From AC-32 sp963813435 (GTDB lineage Bacteria > Actinomycetota > Thermoleophilia > Gaiellales > Gaiellaceae): a DNA stretch of 64,000 nt. This document shows, piece after piece, positions 15,175 through 23,957 of this stretch (its first letter is position 1; each line of letters begins with the position of its first letter). The stretch covers positions 1,364,001 through 1,428,000 of the forward strand of contig CAWEYY010000003.1 of assembly GCA_963813435.1 (NCBI GenBank). Direction: 5' to 3'. The position numbers were made by a program, and so were the translations under genes. The notes under the pieces were generated by a model that saw only the letters and a list, made by a program, of their open reading frames with translations, ran no database searches and was not told the DNA's origin.

Positions 15175-15939
15175 ATGAGAGTCCTTCCGCGGCGTCTTCG
15201 CCACGGCGAGGAGGCCACACTCGTCGAGCACCTCGAAGAGCTTCGCACGCGGCTGTTCATCTGCCTGATCGCGATCGCGGCCGCGTTCGTCGTCACGTAC
15301 ACGTTCCACGGCCGGCTGCTGCACTGGCTGAACCAGCCGCTGCCCGCTGACCACAGGCGGCCCTACACGTTCAGCCCGATCGAGCCGTTCACGACCTCGA
15401 TCTGGGTCGCCATCTGGGCCGCGTTCCTGATCGCGCTCCCGATCGTCTTCTGGCAGGTGTGGGCGTTCTTCGCGCCCGCGATCGAAGAGGGCCACCAGCG
15501 CTCGATCGCGGTGCTCGTCGCGTTCTCCGCGATCCTCGGAATCGGCGGCATCACGTTCGCCTACTGGGTTGTGCTGCCACCCGCGATCCACTTCCTGACG
15601 AACTACGACAAGGAGCACTACACGATCATCATCCAGGCGCGCCCGTACTACCGGTTCGTGGCGGTCGTCCTGCTCGGCGTCGCGCTCGCGTTCGAGGTGC
15701 CGATCTTCGTGCTCGGCCTCGTGCGGCTCCGCATCCTCTCGGCCGCGCGCCTGCGGAGGACGTGGCGCATCGGCGTCTTCGTCATGGTCGTCATCGGAGT
15801 CGCGCTCCCCGGGGTCGACCCGATCTCGACGGTCCTGACCGTGCTGCCGCTCGTCGCGCTCTACCTGCTCTCGATCGGCCTCGCCACGATCCTCGAGCCG
15901 CGCTGGCGAGGCGCGAAGACCGCTCCGACTGCCGGCTGA
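15175..15939 (+). CDS. tatC: Twin-arginine translocase subunit TatC
   Basis: Signal-peptide receptor of the Tat pathway. 254 residues with six predicted membrane helices. The family signatures are present: EATLVEHLEELRTRLF (13-28, with the conserved Glu/Glu-Leu-Arg), FSPIEPFTTSIWVAIWAAF, PIVFWQVWAFFAPAIEEGHQR and the C-terminal VALPGVDPISTVLTVLPL. Only 3 nt separate it from tatA, so they form one operon. Confidence 0.95.
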   Translation: MRVLPRRLRHGEEATLVEHLEELRTRLFICLIAIAAAFVVTYTFHGRLLHWLNQPLPADHRRPYTFSPIEPFTTSIWVAIWAAFLIALPIVFWQVWAFFAPAIEEGHQRSIAVLVAFSAILGIGGITFAYWVVLPPAIHFLTNYDKEHYTIIIQARPYYRFVAVVLLGVALAFEVPIFVLGLVRLRILSAARLRRTWRIGVFVMVVIGVALPGVDPISTVLTVLPLVALYLLSIGLATILEPRWRGAKTAPTAG

Positions 15940-15961
15940 CCCGGCCGGCGGCACCGGCCTT

Positions 15962-16957
15962 GTGACGTATCCGAAGATCGAGCTTCACGTCCACCTCGAG
16001 GGGACCGTCCGGCCGCGCACGCTGCTCGAGATCGCCCGCCGCAACGACTACCCGCTCCCGGCCGAGACCGTGGAAGGGCTCGAGGCGCTCTACGACTTCC
16101 GCGACTTCGCGCACTTCATCGACGTCTGGATCCTGACCACGAACGCCTTGCAGACCACGCAGGACTTCGAGCAGGTCGTGCTCGACTACGCGGAGGAGGC
16201 GCACTCACACGGCGCGGTCTACCTCGAGGGGATCTTCTCGCCGGCCGAGCGGGTCGCCCGCGGGGTGGGCTGGGACGAGATCTTCTCCGGGTACTGCGAC
16301 GGCGCCGACGCGGCGCGCGAGCGCTACGGGGTCGAGGTCCGGCTCACGCCGGACATCTACCGCGGCTGCCCGCTGGACCAGGCGGAGGAGCTCGTGCGCT
16401 ACTCGGCCAGATACCGCGACCGCGGCGTCCTCGGGGTCGGGCTCGGCGGGCTCGAGGCGGAGTACCCGCCGGAGCCGTACGCACCGGTCTTCGAACTCGC
16501 CCGGGAGCTCGGGCTCGCCTCGGTGCCGCACGCGGGCGAGGTCGTCGGGCCGCCCTCGGTGCGCGGTGCCCTAGACGCCCTCGGCGCCGACCGGCTCAGG
16601 CACGGGATCCGGGCGGCGGAGGACCCGGGGCTCCTGCGCGAGATCGCCGACCGCCGGGTCGTGCTCGACGTCTGTCCGATCTCGAACCTGCGCACGCGGG
16701 CCGTCGACACCCTGGCCGACCACCCGCTGCCGCAGCTCGTTGCCGCCGGAGCGCTCTGCTCGATCTCCACCGACGACCCCGCGATGTTCTCCACCGACCT
16801 CTCGCTCGACTGCGAAGCGGCAGTCACGCTCGGGCTCGACCCGGAGGACTTCTACGCGGCCGGGATCGAGGGCGCACTCTGCGACAAGGAGACGAAGGCG
16901 CGCCTCAGCGACATCCGGGCCGCGTTCGACTGGTCGAGCGTCCGCCCGCTACGCTAG
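15962..16957 (+). CDS. Adenosine deaminase-family aminohydrolase
   Basis: Zinc hydrolase of the amidohydrolase fold, 331 residues. Metal and catalytic residues are visible: His9-x-His11 in ELHVHLEG, His190 and Glu193 in PHAGEV, His214 in RLRHGIRAAED, and Asp271-Asp272 in SISTDDPAMF. It could deaminate adenosine or deoxyadenosine. Related enzymes act on aminodeoxyfutalosine in menaquinone synthesis, and the sequence alone does not separate them. It starts 22 nt after tatC, so it may be in that operon. Repeat B2 follows the stop. Confidence 0.85.
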   Translation: MTYPKIELHVHLEGTVRPRTLLEIARRNDYPLPAETVEGLEALYDFRDFAHFIDVWILTTNALQTTQDFEQVVLDYAEEAHSHGAVYLEGIFSPAERVARGVGWDEIFSGYCDGADAARERYGVEVRLTPDIYRGCPLDQAEELVRYSARYRDRGVLGVGLGGLEAEYPPEPYAPVFELARELGLASVPHAGEVVGPPSVRGALDALGADRLRHGIRAAEDPGLLREIADRRVVLDVCPISNLRTRAVDTLADHPLPQLVAAGALCSISTDDPAMFSTDLSLDCEAAVTLGLDPEDFYAAGIEGALCDKETKARLSDIRAAFDWSSVRPLR

Positions 16958-16989
16958 GGCTTCCAGCCATGGCTGTGAACTCAATCCTG

Positions 16990-17064
16990 TCGACCGGTCA
17001 GTTCCGACGGACACACGGGCAAGGCCCGCGTGTCCTGACGACGGCACCGCAAGCGGCGCCTTAG
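16990..17064 (+). repeat. Twin-hairpin repeat, version B (copy B2)
   Basis: Begins TCGACCGGTCAGTTCCGACG, then hairpin 1 (CACGGGCAAGGCCCGCG) and hairpin 2 (GGCACCGCAAGCGGCGCC). Lies between the deaminase and the TPR gene, ending 2 nt before an ATG at 17066. Confidence 0.8.
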
Positions 17065-17113
17065 CATGGCCAGAGGAGCTGCACAGGGGCGGACCAAGCA
17101 ACGCGCGGACACG

Positions 17114-17938
17114 ATGCCCAAGAAGAAACAGGCGCCGCCCAGTTGGGAGGACCAGCTCTTCTTCTCGCGGCTACGCCGCCATGCGAAATGGGTCTACGTG
17201 TTCCTGGCCGTCGCGTTTGCGGGCGGCTTCATCTTCCTCGGCATCGGCTCTGGCTCGACCGGCATCAGCGACATCCTGCGAGGCAACTTCTTCGGCGGCA
17301 GCAGCAGCTCGACGAGCTCGCAGATCACGGACGCGCAGAAGGTCGTCGCCGCGCATCCGAACGACATGGAGGCGTATCTCAACCTCTCGTCGCTCTACCA
17401 GCAGAACCAGCAGACCGACAAGGCGATCGCGACGCTCGAAGCCGCGAACCGGCGCAACCCGAAGGACATCGACGTCCTCAACCGGCTGGCCGGGATCTAC
17501 CGGACGAAGGCCGAGGACGCGCTGAACACTGCCGCGGCGGCCCAGACCGCGCTCGCGGCGAACAACGCCATCCCGCCGGGGCTCAACCCGAGCTCGCAGC
17601 TGGGGCAGGCGCTGGCCTCCGATCCCGTGAGCAAGGAGCTGAGCCAGAAGGCGAGCGAGACCTTCGTCACCATGACGACGGCGTTCTCGAAGGCGCAGGA
17701 CGCGTACAAGCGCACGGCCACGGCCGCCCGCGGGACCCCGCAGGAGGCGAGCGCGCAGCTCCAACTCGGCAGCGTCGCGATCGAGTCGCTCCGGCTTTCA
17801 GGACAGCCGACCGACGCGCAGACCGCGGCCGCGGCCTTCAAGCGCTACCTGCAGCTCGAGCCGACCGGCACGAATGCAGCGCAGGCCAAGCAGACGCTCG
17901 CTCAGCTGAAGCCCTACCTGGTCGCCAACCAGGGTTAG
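17114..17938 (+). CDS. Membrane-anchored tetratricopeptide-repeat protein
   Basis: About 274 residues from the ATG at 17114, beginning MPKKKQAPPSWEDQLFF; an in-frame ATG at 17066, immediately after repeat B2, would add 16 residues. A basic cytoplasmic N-terminus is followed by one transmembrane helix (WVYVFLAVAFAGGFIFLGIG), a Ser-rich linker and TPR-like helices (AYLNLSSLYQQNQQTDKAIATLEAANRRNP and later units). The bulk is predicted to lie outside the membrane as a protein-binding scaffold. The diheme lipoprotein gene follows 10 nt later, so the two may work together. Confidence 0.75.
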   Translation: MPKKKQAPPSWEDQLFFSRLRRHAKWVYVFLAVAFAGGFIFLGIGSGSTGISDILRGNFFGGSSSSTSSQITDAQKVVAAHPNDMEAYLNLSSLYQQNQQTDKAIATLEAANRRNPKDIDVLNRLAGIYRTKAEDALNTAAAAQTALAANNAIPPGLNPSSQLGQALASDPVSKELSQKASETFVTMTTAFSKAQDAYKRTATAARGTPQEASAQLQLGSVAIESLRLSGQPTDAQTAAAAFKRYLQLEPTGTNAAQAKQTLAQLKPYLVANQG

Positions 17939-17948
17939 ACTCGCCGCG

Positions 17949-18575
17949 GTGCCGGCGGGACTGAACTTCGACTGGGTGCGGGGCTGCATCGCCGTCGTGG
18001 CGCTCGCGGCCGCGCTGCTCGCGGCCGGCTGCGGGACCGGCGGGATCGCGAAGGGCGGCGACCAGACCAAAGGCAAGCAGCTCTTCACGCAGAAGTGCGG
18101 CGGGTGCCACACGCTCGCAGCAGCCGGGACCAACGGGACGATCGGCCCGAACCTCGACGACGCTTTCACCTCGGGCCGGAAGCAGGGCTTCAAGAGCGAG
18201 ACGATCGAGCAGGTCGTCCGCCAGCAGGTCGCACTCGCCGGCGGGAAGATGCCCGCGAACCTCGTCAGAGGCGCGGACGCCGACGCGGTCGCGGCCTACG
18301 TCGCGGCGGTCGCCGGAGTTCCGGGCCAGGGCGGCGGCCCTCCGACGAGTGGCAAGGACATCTTCGCCGCCAACTGCGGGAGCTGCCACACGCTGAAGGA
18401 CGCGGGCGCGAGCGGCACCGTCGGGCCGAACCTCGACGACGTGATGCCCAACCTCGCGAAGGTCCAGAGCCAGGTGACGAACGGCGGCGCGATCATGCCC
18501 GCCTTCAAGGGCAAGCTCACCCCCGCGCAGATCACGGCCGTCGCCAAGTACGTCTCGTCGGTCGCCGGCAAGTAG
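17949..18575 (+). CDS. Diheme cytochrome c lipoprotein
   Basis: 208 residues: hydrophobic leader with a lipobox-like LLAAGC (Cys28), then two homologous cytochrome c domains. Domain 1 has CGGCH and GPNLDDAF with Met in GGKMPANL. Domain 2 has CGSCH and GPNLDDVM with Met in GAIMPAF. Each heme site is followed by HTLxxAG, as in the cytochromes at 8581 and in CtaC. Likely a membrane-tethered extracellular electron carrier, perhaps to the nearby oxidase; that partnership is inferred from proximity only. Confidence 0.88.
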   Translation: MPAGLNFDWVRGCIAVVALAAALLAAGCGTGGIAKGGDQTKGKQLFTQKCGGCHTLAAAGTNGTIGPNLDDAFTSGRKQGFKSETIEQVVRQQVALAGGKMPANLVRGADADAVAAYVAAVAGVPGQGGGPPTSGKDIFAANCGSCHTLKDAGASGTVGPNLDDVMPNLAKVQSQVTNGGAIMPAFKGKLTPAQITAVAKYVSSVAGK

Positions 18576-18582
18576 CGCCGCG

Positions 18583-19233
18583 TCAGCGGATGTCTTCGCG
18601 TTCAGCCTCGAGGTCGACGACCACGTGGGTGATGGGAACCGCGAAGCGCTCGCGGGCGCCCGAGACGACGCCCCGCTCGAGCCAGTGCGAGCGGCCTTCG
18701 GGGTGGGTCGAGATGATGATCTCGTCCGCGCCGAACGTGCGCAGCGCGTCCTCCATCGCCTGAAGCGGGTTGCCGTCGCCGACCTCCCCGCGAGCGTCGA
18801 TGCCCGCCTCCCGTAGCCGTGCAAGGCTCGCGTCAAGCCGCTCCTGCGCCTGCTCCCGGGCACGATCCTCGTCCGAGGTGAGCGTCTTCAGCTTCGTGTT
18901 CAGCGCGGGCGTGACGACGAGCACCTCGGTGCGGTAGCCCTCGCTGCGCTGTCGGATCTGGTCGCGGAGCGCGCCGCCGCCGAGGGTCTCGTTCGCGACA
19001 ACGAGGATGCGCCGCTCGTCCGGGTCGCCGCGATGGACAGGAGCCGTCTTCGGCCTCGCCTCGTCCCGCCGCGCCTGCCACCACCAGCCGATCACGCCGA
19101 GCGTGAGCACGACGAACACCACGAGCCCGGCCCACTCGTTGATCACGCCCGCGATCGCGATCAGCCCGAAGTAGACAGCGGCGCCCAGCAAGAACCGGAA
19201 CGCCTCCGCCTCGCTCCGAAGCGGGTTGATCAC
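18583..19233 (-). CDS. Universal-stress-like protein with N-terminal membrane hairpin
   Basis: 216 residues. Two hydrophobic segments (about 13-30 and 34-51) precede a cytoplasmic alpha/beta domain starting RRILVVANETLGGG and ending DEIIISTHPEGRSHWLERG and THVVVDLEAE. This domain closely resembles both halves of the tandem protein at 19936, sharing VVANET and DEIIxSTxP. The ATP-loop glycine pattern of UspA is not obvious. The GTG start is directly next to repeat B3. It lies downstream of the oxidase operon on the same strand. Confidence 0.75.
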   Translation of the reverse strand: MINPLRSEAEAFRFLLGAAVYFGLIAIAGVINEWAGLVVFVVLTLGVIGWWWQARRDEARPKTAPVHRGDPDERRILVVANETLGGGALRDQIRQRSEGYRTEVLVVTPALNTKLKTLTSDEDRAREQAQERLDASLARLREAGIDARGEVGDGNPLQAMEDALRTFGADEIIISTHPEGRSHWLERGVVSGARERFAVPITHVVVDLEAEREDIR

Positions 19234-19238
19234 TGTTC

Positions 19239-19312
19239 CGAGGCACCGCTTGCGGTGCCGCCCTCAGGACGCGCGGGCTCTGCCCGTGCGCCCGTCTGAA
19301 ATGACCGGTCGA
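19239..19312 (-). repeat. Twin-hairpin repeat, version B (copy B3)
   Basis: Reverse orientation relative to B1: hairpin 2 GAGGCACCGCTTGCGGTGCC first, then GCGCGGGCTCTGCCCGTGCG, ending CGTCTGAAATGACCGGTCGA. Located between ctaE and the stress-protein start, taking up nearly all of that gap. Confidence 0.8.
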
Positions 19313-19342
19313 ACGGTTGGAGCGAGCTCCCCGGAGACATCC

Positions 19343-19939
19343 CTACAAGATGTAGACCGTCGTGTAGACGACGATCCACATGATGTCGACGAAGTGCCAG
19401 TAGATCCCGGGGATCTCGACGCCGAGGTGCTCCTCCTCCGAGTAGTGGCCGCGGAACGAGCGAACCGTCGCCATCAGGAGGAGCGTCAGCCCGACGAAGA
19501 CGTGCGCCCCGTGCAGGCCGGTGAGGCAGTAGAAGACCGTGCCGAACGCGTTGGTGTACGGCGCGAAGCCGACGCGCGAGTACTCGAGCAGCTGCGTGAG
19601 CAGGAACGTGAAGCCGAGCAGGAACGTGAGCGTCAGACCGGCCTTCAGCCCCGCGCGGTTGCCCCGCTTGATCGCCTGCAGCGCCCAGTGCATCGTGAAG
19701 CTCGACGTCACGAGGATGAGCGTGTTCACTCCGGCGACGAAGACCGGGAGCTCGTAGCCGGGGGTCGGCCACGGCGTTCCGTTCGCGACGCGCACGAAGA
19801 AGTACGCGGCGAAGAACGAGCCGAAGAGCATGACCTCCGACGCGATGAAGAGGAACATCCCGAGCGTGCGCGCGTCGACGCGCGAGCTCTGGTGCGCCGC
19901 GGGCGGGTGCGACGCGTGAGCCTCAGCGTGGGCACTCAT
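19343..19939 (-). CDS. ctaE: Cytochrome c oxidase subunit III
   Basis: 198 residues with five predicted helices, the short actinobacterial-type subunit III. Signatures are LGMFLFIASEVMLFGSFFAAYFF-type text (residues 26-48, with the conserved Glu35), GTVFYCLTGLHGAHVFVG and EIPGIYWHFVDIMWIVVYTTVYI at the C-terminus. The ATG overlaps the TGA of the tandem stress-protein gene (ATGA), making it the last gene of the oxidase operon. Confidence 0.94.
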   Translation of the reverse strand: MSAHAEAHASHPPAAHQSSRVDARTLGMFLFIASEVMLFGSFFAAYFFVRVANGTPWPTPGYELPVFVAGVNTLILVTSSFTMHWALQAIKRGNRAGLKAGLTLTFLLGFTFLLTQLLEYSRVGFAPYTNAFGTVFYCLTGLHGAHVFVGLTLLLMATVRSFRGHYSEEEHLGVEIPGIYWHFVDIMWIVVYTTVYIL

Positions 19940-20778
19940 CCGGCGACGGCCTCCTGCTCGGGCTCGACCTCGATGTGCTCCACGGGAAGGCCGGTGTGCT
20001 TTCGCAGCCGGTTGACGAGATCGCCCCGTAGCCAGCTCGACTGCGTCTGGCCCGGGAACGTCGAGACGATGATCTCGTCGACGCGTTCGTCCTGGACCGC
20101 CTGCGACGCTGCGGTGAACGGGTCCGGGTGCGCGATCTGGCCGTGGGCGTCGATTCCCTCGCTGCGCAGCACGGCCAGCGCACGCCGCAGGCGCCGCTCC
20201 GCGTCCGGGTGTTCCGACATCGTCGGGTCGCTCTGCGGGCAGACGATCAGGAAGGACGTCGGCCCCTCGGCGGCGCGCTGCCGGATCCGCTCGAGCAGCT
20301 GCTCGCCGACGATCGTCTCGTTCGCGACGACCAGGACGTTCGTCTCGCCGGACGACTCCTCGTCGAGATCCACGACGACGTGCTCGACCGGCCGCTCGCC
20401 GGCCACCTTCTGGATCTGCTCGACGACGTTCCGCTTGAGCCAGCCGGACTTCTGGTGCGGGTGGGTCGAGACGATGATCTCGTCCGGAGTCGGCTCGAGC
20501 TGGGCAAGCGCGTCACGCACCGCCGACACCGGATCGGCCTCGACGACGAGCCCGGAGGCCGGAATCCCGTCCTCGCGCAGCGCCTCCAGCGTCCGCTCGA
20601 GGCGCCGGCCCGCCGACGCGCGCCGCGTGTCCTCGTAGACGACGTAGCCCTCGCGCGGCTGGTTGACCGGGCAGACCACGGTCACGAGCAGCGGGCCCTC
20701 GGCGCTGCGGCGCTTGAGCGCGTCGATGAGGCTCTGGCCGGCCACGGTCTCGTTCGCGATCACGAGGACGTGCTTCAT
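19936..20778 (-). CDS. Tandem universal-stress-domain protein inside the oxidase operon
   Basis: 280 residues made of two homologous alpha/beta domains: MKHVLVIANETVAGQSLID to about 145, and TNVLVVANETIVGEQLLERI to the end. Each ends with a DEIIVSTxPxQxSxWL(K/R) motif. The ATG overlaps the ctaD stop and its TGA overlaps the ctaE start, so it is translated as part of the oxidase operon. The longer open frame continuing upstream to 22722 is the ctaD shadow frame. It might sense or adjust respiration, but no ligand motif proves that. Confidence 0.82.
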   Translation of the reverse strand: MKHVLVIANETVAGQSLIDALKRRSAEGPLLVTVVCPVNQPREGYVVYEDTRRASAGRRLERTLEALREDGIPASGLVVEADPVSAVRDALAQLEPTPDEIIVSTHPHQKSGWLKRNVVEQIQKVAGERPVEHVVVDLDEESSGETNVLVVANETIVGEQLLERIRQRAAEGPTSFLIVCPQSDPTMSEHPDAERRLRRALAVLRSEGIDAHGQIAHPDPFTAASQAVQDERVDEIIVSTFPGQTQSSWLRGDLVNRLRKHTGLPVEHIEVEPEQEAVAG

Positions 20779-22722
20779 CGGGTCGGAACCTCCTCGAGCC
20801 CGGGCGCGCGGTCGCCGTTGAAGACTGCGTGGCGGGCGCCCGGGACGCCGTACTCGTACGGATGGCCGACCACCTGCGGCAACTCGTCGAAGTTGAAGAT
20901 CGGCGGCGGCGAGCTGACCTGCCACTCGAGCGTGAGCGAATGCCACGGGTTGGCCTCGGCGACCGGCCCGAAGCGCCAGCTCTTGACCATGTTGTAGAGG
21001 AACACGAGCGTCGATGCCCCGAGGCCGAAGGACGCGATCGAGATGAACAGGTTCAGGTCGGCGAAGCGCGGGACGTAGTCGGCGACGCGCCGCGGCATGC
21101 CCTGGATCCCGAGCCAGTGCATCGGGAAGAACGTCAGGTTGAAGCCGACGAACGTCAGCCAGAAGTGCAGCTTCCCGAGCCGCTCGTCGTACATCCGGCC
21201 GGTCATCTTCGGGAACCAGAAGTAGATCCCGGCGAAGATCGTGAACAGTGACCCGCCAAAGAGCACGTAGTGGATGTGCGCGACCACGAAGTACGTGTCG
21301 GAGGTGTGGATGTCGATCGGGACCGCGGCCAGGTAGATCCCGGAGAGGCCGCCGATCACGAACATCGAGACGAAACCGAGGGCAAACAGCATCGGCGTCT
21401 CGAGGTGGATCCGCCCCTCCCATAAGGTCGCGAGCCAGGAGAAGACCTTGATCCCGGTCGGCACGGCGATGATCAGCGAGGTGACCATCATCGGCACGCG
21501 CAGCCAGGGCGCCATCCCGGCGACGAACATGTGGTGCGCCCAGACGGAGAAGCCGAGCACGAGGATCGCCATCAGCGAGAGCGCCATCAGCCGGTAGCCG
21601 AAGATCGGCTTCCGCGACATCACGGAGATCACCTCCGAGGCGATCCCGAAGCCGGGCAGCATCATGATGTAGACGGCCGGGTGCGAGTAGAACCAGAAGA
21701 TGTGCTGGTACCCCAGTGGATAGCCGCCCGCGTTGAAGTCGAAGAAGTGGGTGTGCATCACGTGGTCGAACATCACGAAGAACTGCGAGCCGGCGATGAA
21801 CGGCGTGGCGATGACGACCAGGAGTGAGGTCGTGAAGTTCGCCCAGACGAGCAGCGGCATGCGCCAGAAGGTCATCCCCGGCGCGCGCATGGTGATGATC
21901 GTGACCAGGAAGTTGAGCGCGGTCATGATCGAGCTCGCGCCCGCCCACTGAACGGCCATGTTGAAGAAGACGGCGCCGATCGGCTGGTGGGTGGAGCACA
22001 GCGTTGCGTAGCCCGTCCAGCCGCACGCAAACGCGCCGCCGGGCGCGAGGAAGCTCGCGAGCATCATGAACCCGGCGATCGGCAGCAGCCAGAACGAGAG
22101 CGCGTTCAGCCTCGGGAACGCCATGTCCGGCGCACCGATCATGAGCGGGATCACGTAGTTCCCGATCCCGGCAAAGGCGGGGATGACGAACAGGAAGATC
22201 ATCAGCGCCGCGTGCACTGAGAAGAGCCCGTTGAACGCCTGGTTGTCGACGTACTGCATCCCCGGCTGCGCGAGCTCGGCGCGCATGAACATCGCCAGGA
22301 GGCCGCCCGCGACGAAGAAGAAGATCGTCGTCACCAGGTACTGGATCCCGATCACCTTGTGGTCGGTGTTGATCCGGAAGTAGTCGCGCCAGCTCCGCGC
22401 GCCGTGGCCCGAGTGGTCCTCGGGACGTGTCGGCGAGCCGATCGCGTAGCTTGACCCAGTAGTCGAAGCCGCCGATCCCGGCCAGGAAGCCGATCGGCAC
22501 CGTCACGAGCGAGACGGTGGTGATCACCCGACCGTCCCAGATCGGGTACCAGCCCTCGAGCCAGCGGACGAGACACGTGATTCCCACGCCGATCCCGAAG
22601 AAGAGCGCCGTCATCCACGGCACGCGCAGCCAGCCCGGCGCGAGGAGCCGGTGCCAGCCGCTCGGCGCGGACGGGGCCGGCGCGTGGCCTGCGGGCTCTT
22701 CGACGAAGACCGCTCCGGTCAC
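20775..22722 (-). CDS. ctaD: Cytochrome c oxidase subunit I, with one extra base near 22449
   Basis: Catalytic heme-copper subunit. The main frame (from about 22450) holds all key segments: the low-spin heme His in LFSVHAALMIF, CuB ligands in FWFYSHPAVYIMMLPGFG and WAHHMFVAG, and AHIHYVLFGG. The start at 22722 (GTG overlapping the ctaC TGA) gives an N-terminal piece with two extra helices, MTALFFGIGVGITCLVRW and VTVPIGFLAGIGGFDYWVK. It runs out of frame at 22449; deleting one base yields DYWVKYAIGSPTRPEDHSGH and joins smoothly to RDYFRINTDHKVIGIQY. The joined protein is about 648 residues. A sequencing insertion is the likeliest cause, because an oxidase operon is otherwise intact. Confidence 0.9.
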
Positions 22723-23756
22723 TGCTTTCCTCCGGAGGCGAGGTAGGCGACGAGGGCATCGAGCTGCGGCTTGGGAAGCGTCGCGAAGCTGGTCGGCATG
22801 ACTCCGTTCGGGAAGCCAGGCTCGACGTAGGCGCTCGGGTTCACGATCGACTCCCGGATGAACGACTCCAGAGGCTGGCCCGCACGCTTCGCCTCGGCCG
22901 AGAGCTTATCGAGGTCTGGCCCGATCTTCGCGGTCGCGCCCGCGGGCGTGAACGTGTGGCAGCTGCTGCACGCGTTCGCGGTGAAGATCGCCTTGCCCGA
23001 GACCGACGGCGGCCCCGCGAGCTTCTTCTTCTGGCCGTTCGCCCATGTGAGGAACGCGTCCTTCGAGGTCACGATCGCGGCGGAGCGCATCAGCGCGTGC
23101 CCGAGGCCGCAGAGCTCGGTGCAGATGACCGGGAAGGTCCCGGTCCGCGTCGGCGTGATCACGAGCGGGTTGATCGATCCGGGGACGGCGTCCTGCTTCT
23201 GGGAGAACTCGGGCACCCAGAACGAGTGGATCACGTCGAGCGACGTGATCTCGAGCTTGACCGGCACGTCGACCGGGAGCCTGAGCGTCGCCGAGACCGC
23301 GTCGCCGAAGCCGGGGTACTTGAAGCTCCAAGCGAACTGCTGCGAGATGACGTCGACGGTCAGCGGCTCGAGCGGATGGGCCGGCGAGGCCGAGGCGCTG
23401 GAGAACCGGCCGTTCTGGCCGAGCACGATGGCACTCACGATGGCGATCGCGGTGACGAGCGCGGCCGGGACCGCGGTCCACGCGATCTCGAGGCCGGTGT
23501 GCCCGTGGATCGGCGGGCCGTCCTCGTCCTCGTCCGGCCGCGCCCGGAAGTTGATCAGCGCGTAGATGATCACCGCCGCGACGAGGGCGAAGATCGCGAT
23601 CGAGATCGCGGTCACGAACCAGAAGACGAAGTCGATCCGGTCGGCCTGCTTGCTCGCCGGATCCGGGAGCCAGGGGATGAGGAGCGCGACCGCTGCTGCA
23701 CCCGCGCCGCACAGCACTCCGATCGCAACGAGCTGGACGATCGATCCCCTACGCAC
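22719..23756 (-). CDS. ctaC: Cytochrome c oxidase subunit II with fused cytochrome c (caa3-type)
   Basis: 345 residues. Two N-terminal helices (about 9-30 and 44-68), then a cupredoxin domain with the binuclear CuA ligands His177, Cys212, Glu214, Cys216, His220 and Met223 (CTELCGLGHALM). A C-terminal cytochrome c domain carries CSSCH (263-267), GPDLDKL and the likely ligand Met320 in NGVMPTSF. This makes it a caa3-type subunit that can take electrons from membrane cytochromes directly. First gene of the operon, with TAGTCT 8 nt before its GTG. Confidence 0.95.
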   Translation of the reverse strand: MRRGSIVQLVAIGVLCGAGAAAVALLIPWLPDPASKQADRIDFVFWFVTAISIAIFALVAAVIIYALINFRARPDEDEDGPPIHGHTGLEIAWTAVPAALVTAIAIVSAIVLGQNGRFSSASASPAHPLEPLTVDVISQQFAWSFKYPGFGDAVSATLRLPVDVPVKLEITSLDVIHSFWVPEFSQKQDAVPGSINPLVITPTRTGTFPVICTELCGLGHALMRSAAIVTSKDAFLTWANGQKKKLAGPPSVSGKAIFTANACSSCHTFTPAGATAKIGPDLDKLSAEAKRAGQPLESFIRESIVNPSAYVEPGFPNGVMPTSFATLPKPQLDALVAYLASGGKQ

Positions 23757-23764
23757 CGAGCGCG

Positions 23765-23770
23765 AGACTA
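23765..23770 (-). promoter_or_regulatory. Putative -10 box (TAGTCT) of the oxidase operon
   Basis: TAGTCT, 8 nt before the ctaC GTG, no Shine-Dalgarno. Confidence 0.35.
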
Positions 23771-23833
23771 CTCGACCGTGCGGGCGGCTCGCCGGGGAAC
23801 GCGCGGCCGCTCGAAACGCCTGTGACGAAGCCT

Positions 23834-23894
23834 AAGGCGCTCGCTTGCGACGCCGACCGTTAGAGGCCGCTCCGGCTTTGCCGGAGGGGCCGTT
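23834..23894 (-). repeat. Twin-hairpin repeat, version A (copy A2)
   Basis: AAGGCGCTCGCTTGCGACGC (hairpin 2 side), then AGAGGCCGCTCCGGCTTTGC and its complement. In direct tandem with A3. Lies between the oxidase operon and the cupin gene. Confidence 0.75.
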
Positions 23895-23957
23895 TAGGCG
23901 CTCGCTTGCGACGCCGACCGTGAGAGGCCGTGCCGGCTTTGTCGCTACGGCCGTTCT
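23895..23957 (-). repeat. Twin-hairpin repeat, version A (copy A3)
   Basis: Same core as A2, TAGGCGCTCGCTTGCGACGC, then AGAGGCCGTGCCGGCTTTGT. Abuts the cupin stop codon. Hairpin 1 is imperfect here because the right arm has diverged. Confidence 0.75.

Noticed and set aside
19936..22722. Single 928-residue gene spanning ctaD and the stress protein
   Set aside because: Only its first ~105 and last ~280 residues look like protein; the middle is the wrong-frame shadow of ctaD. It is better explained by a one-base excess in ctaD plus a separate downstream gene.
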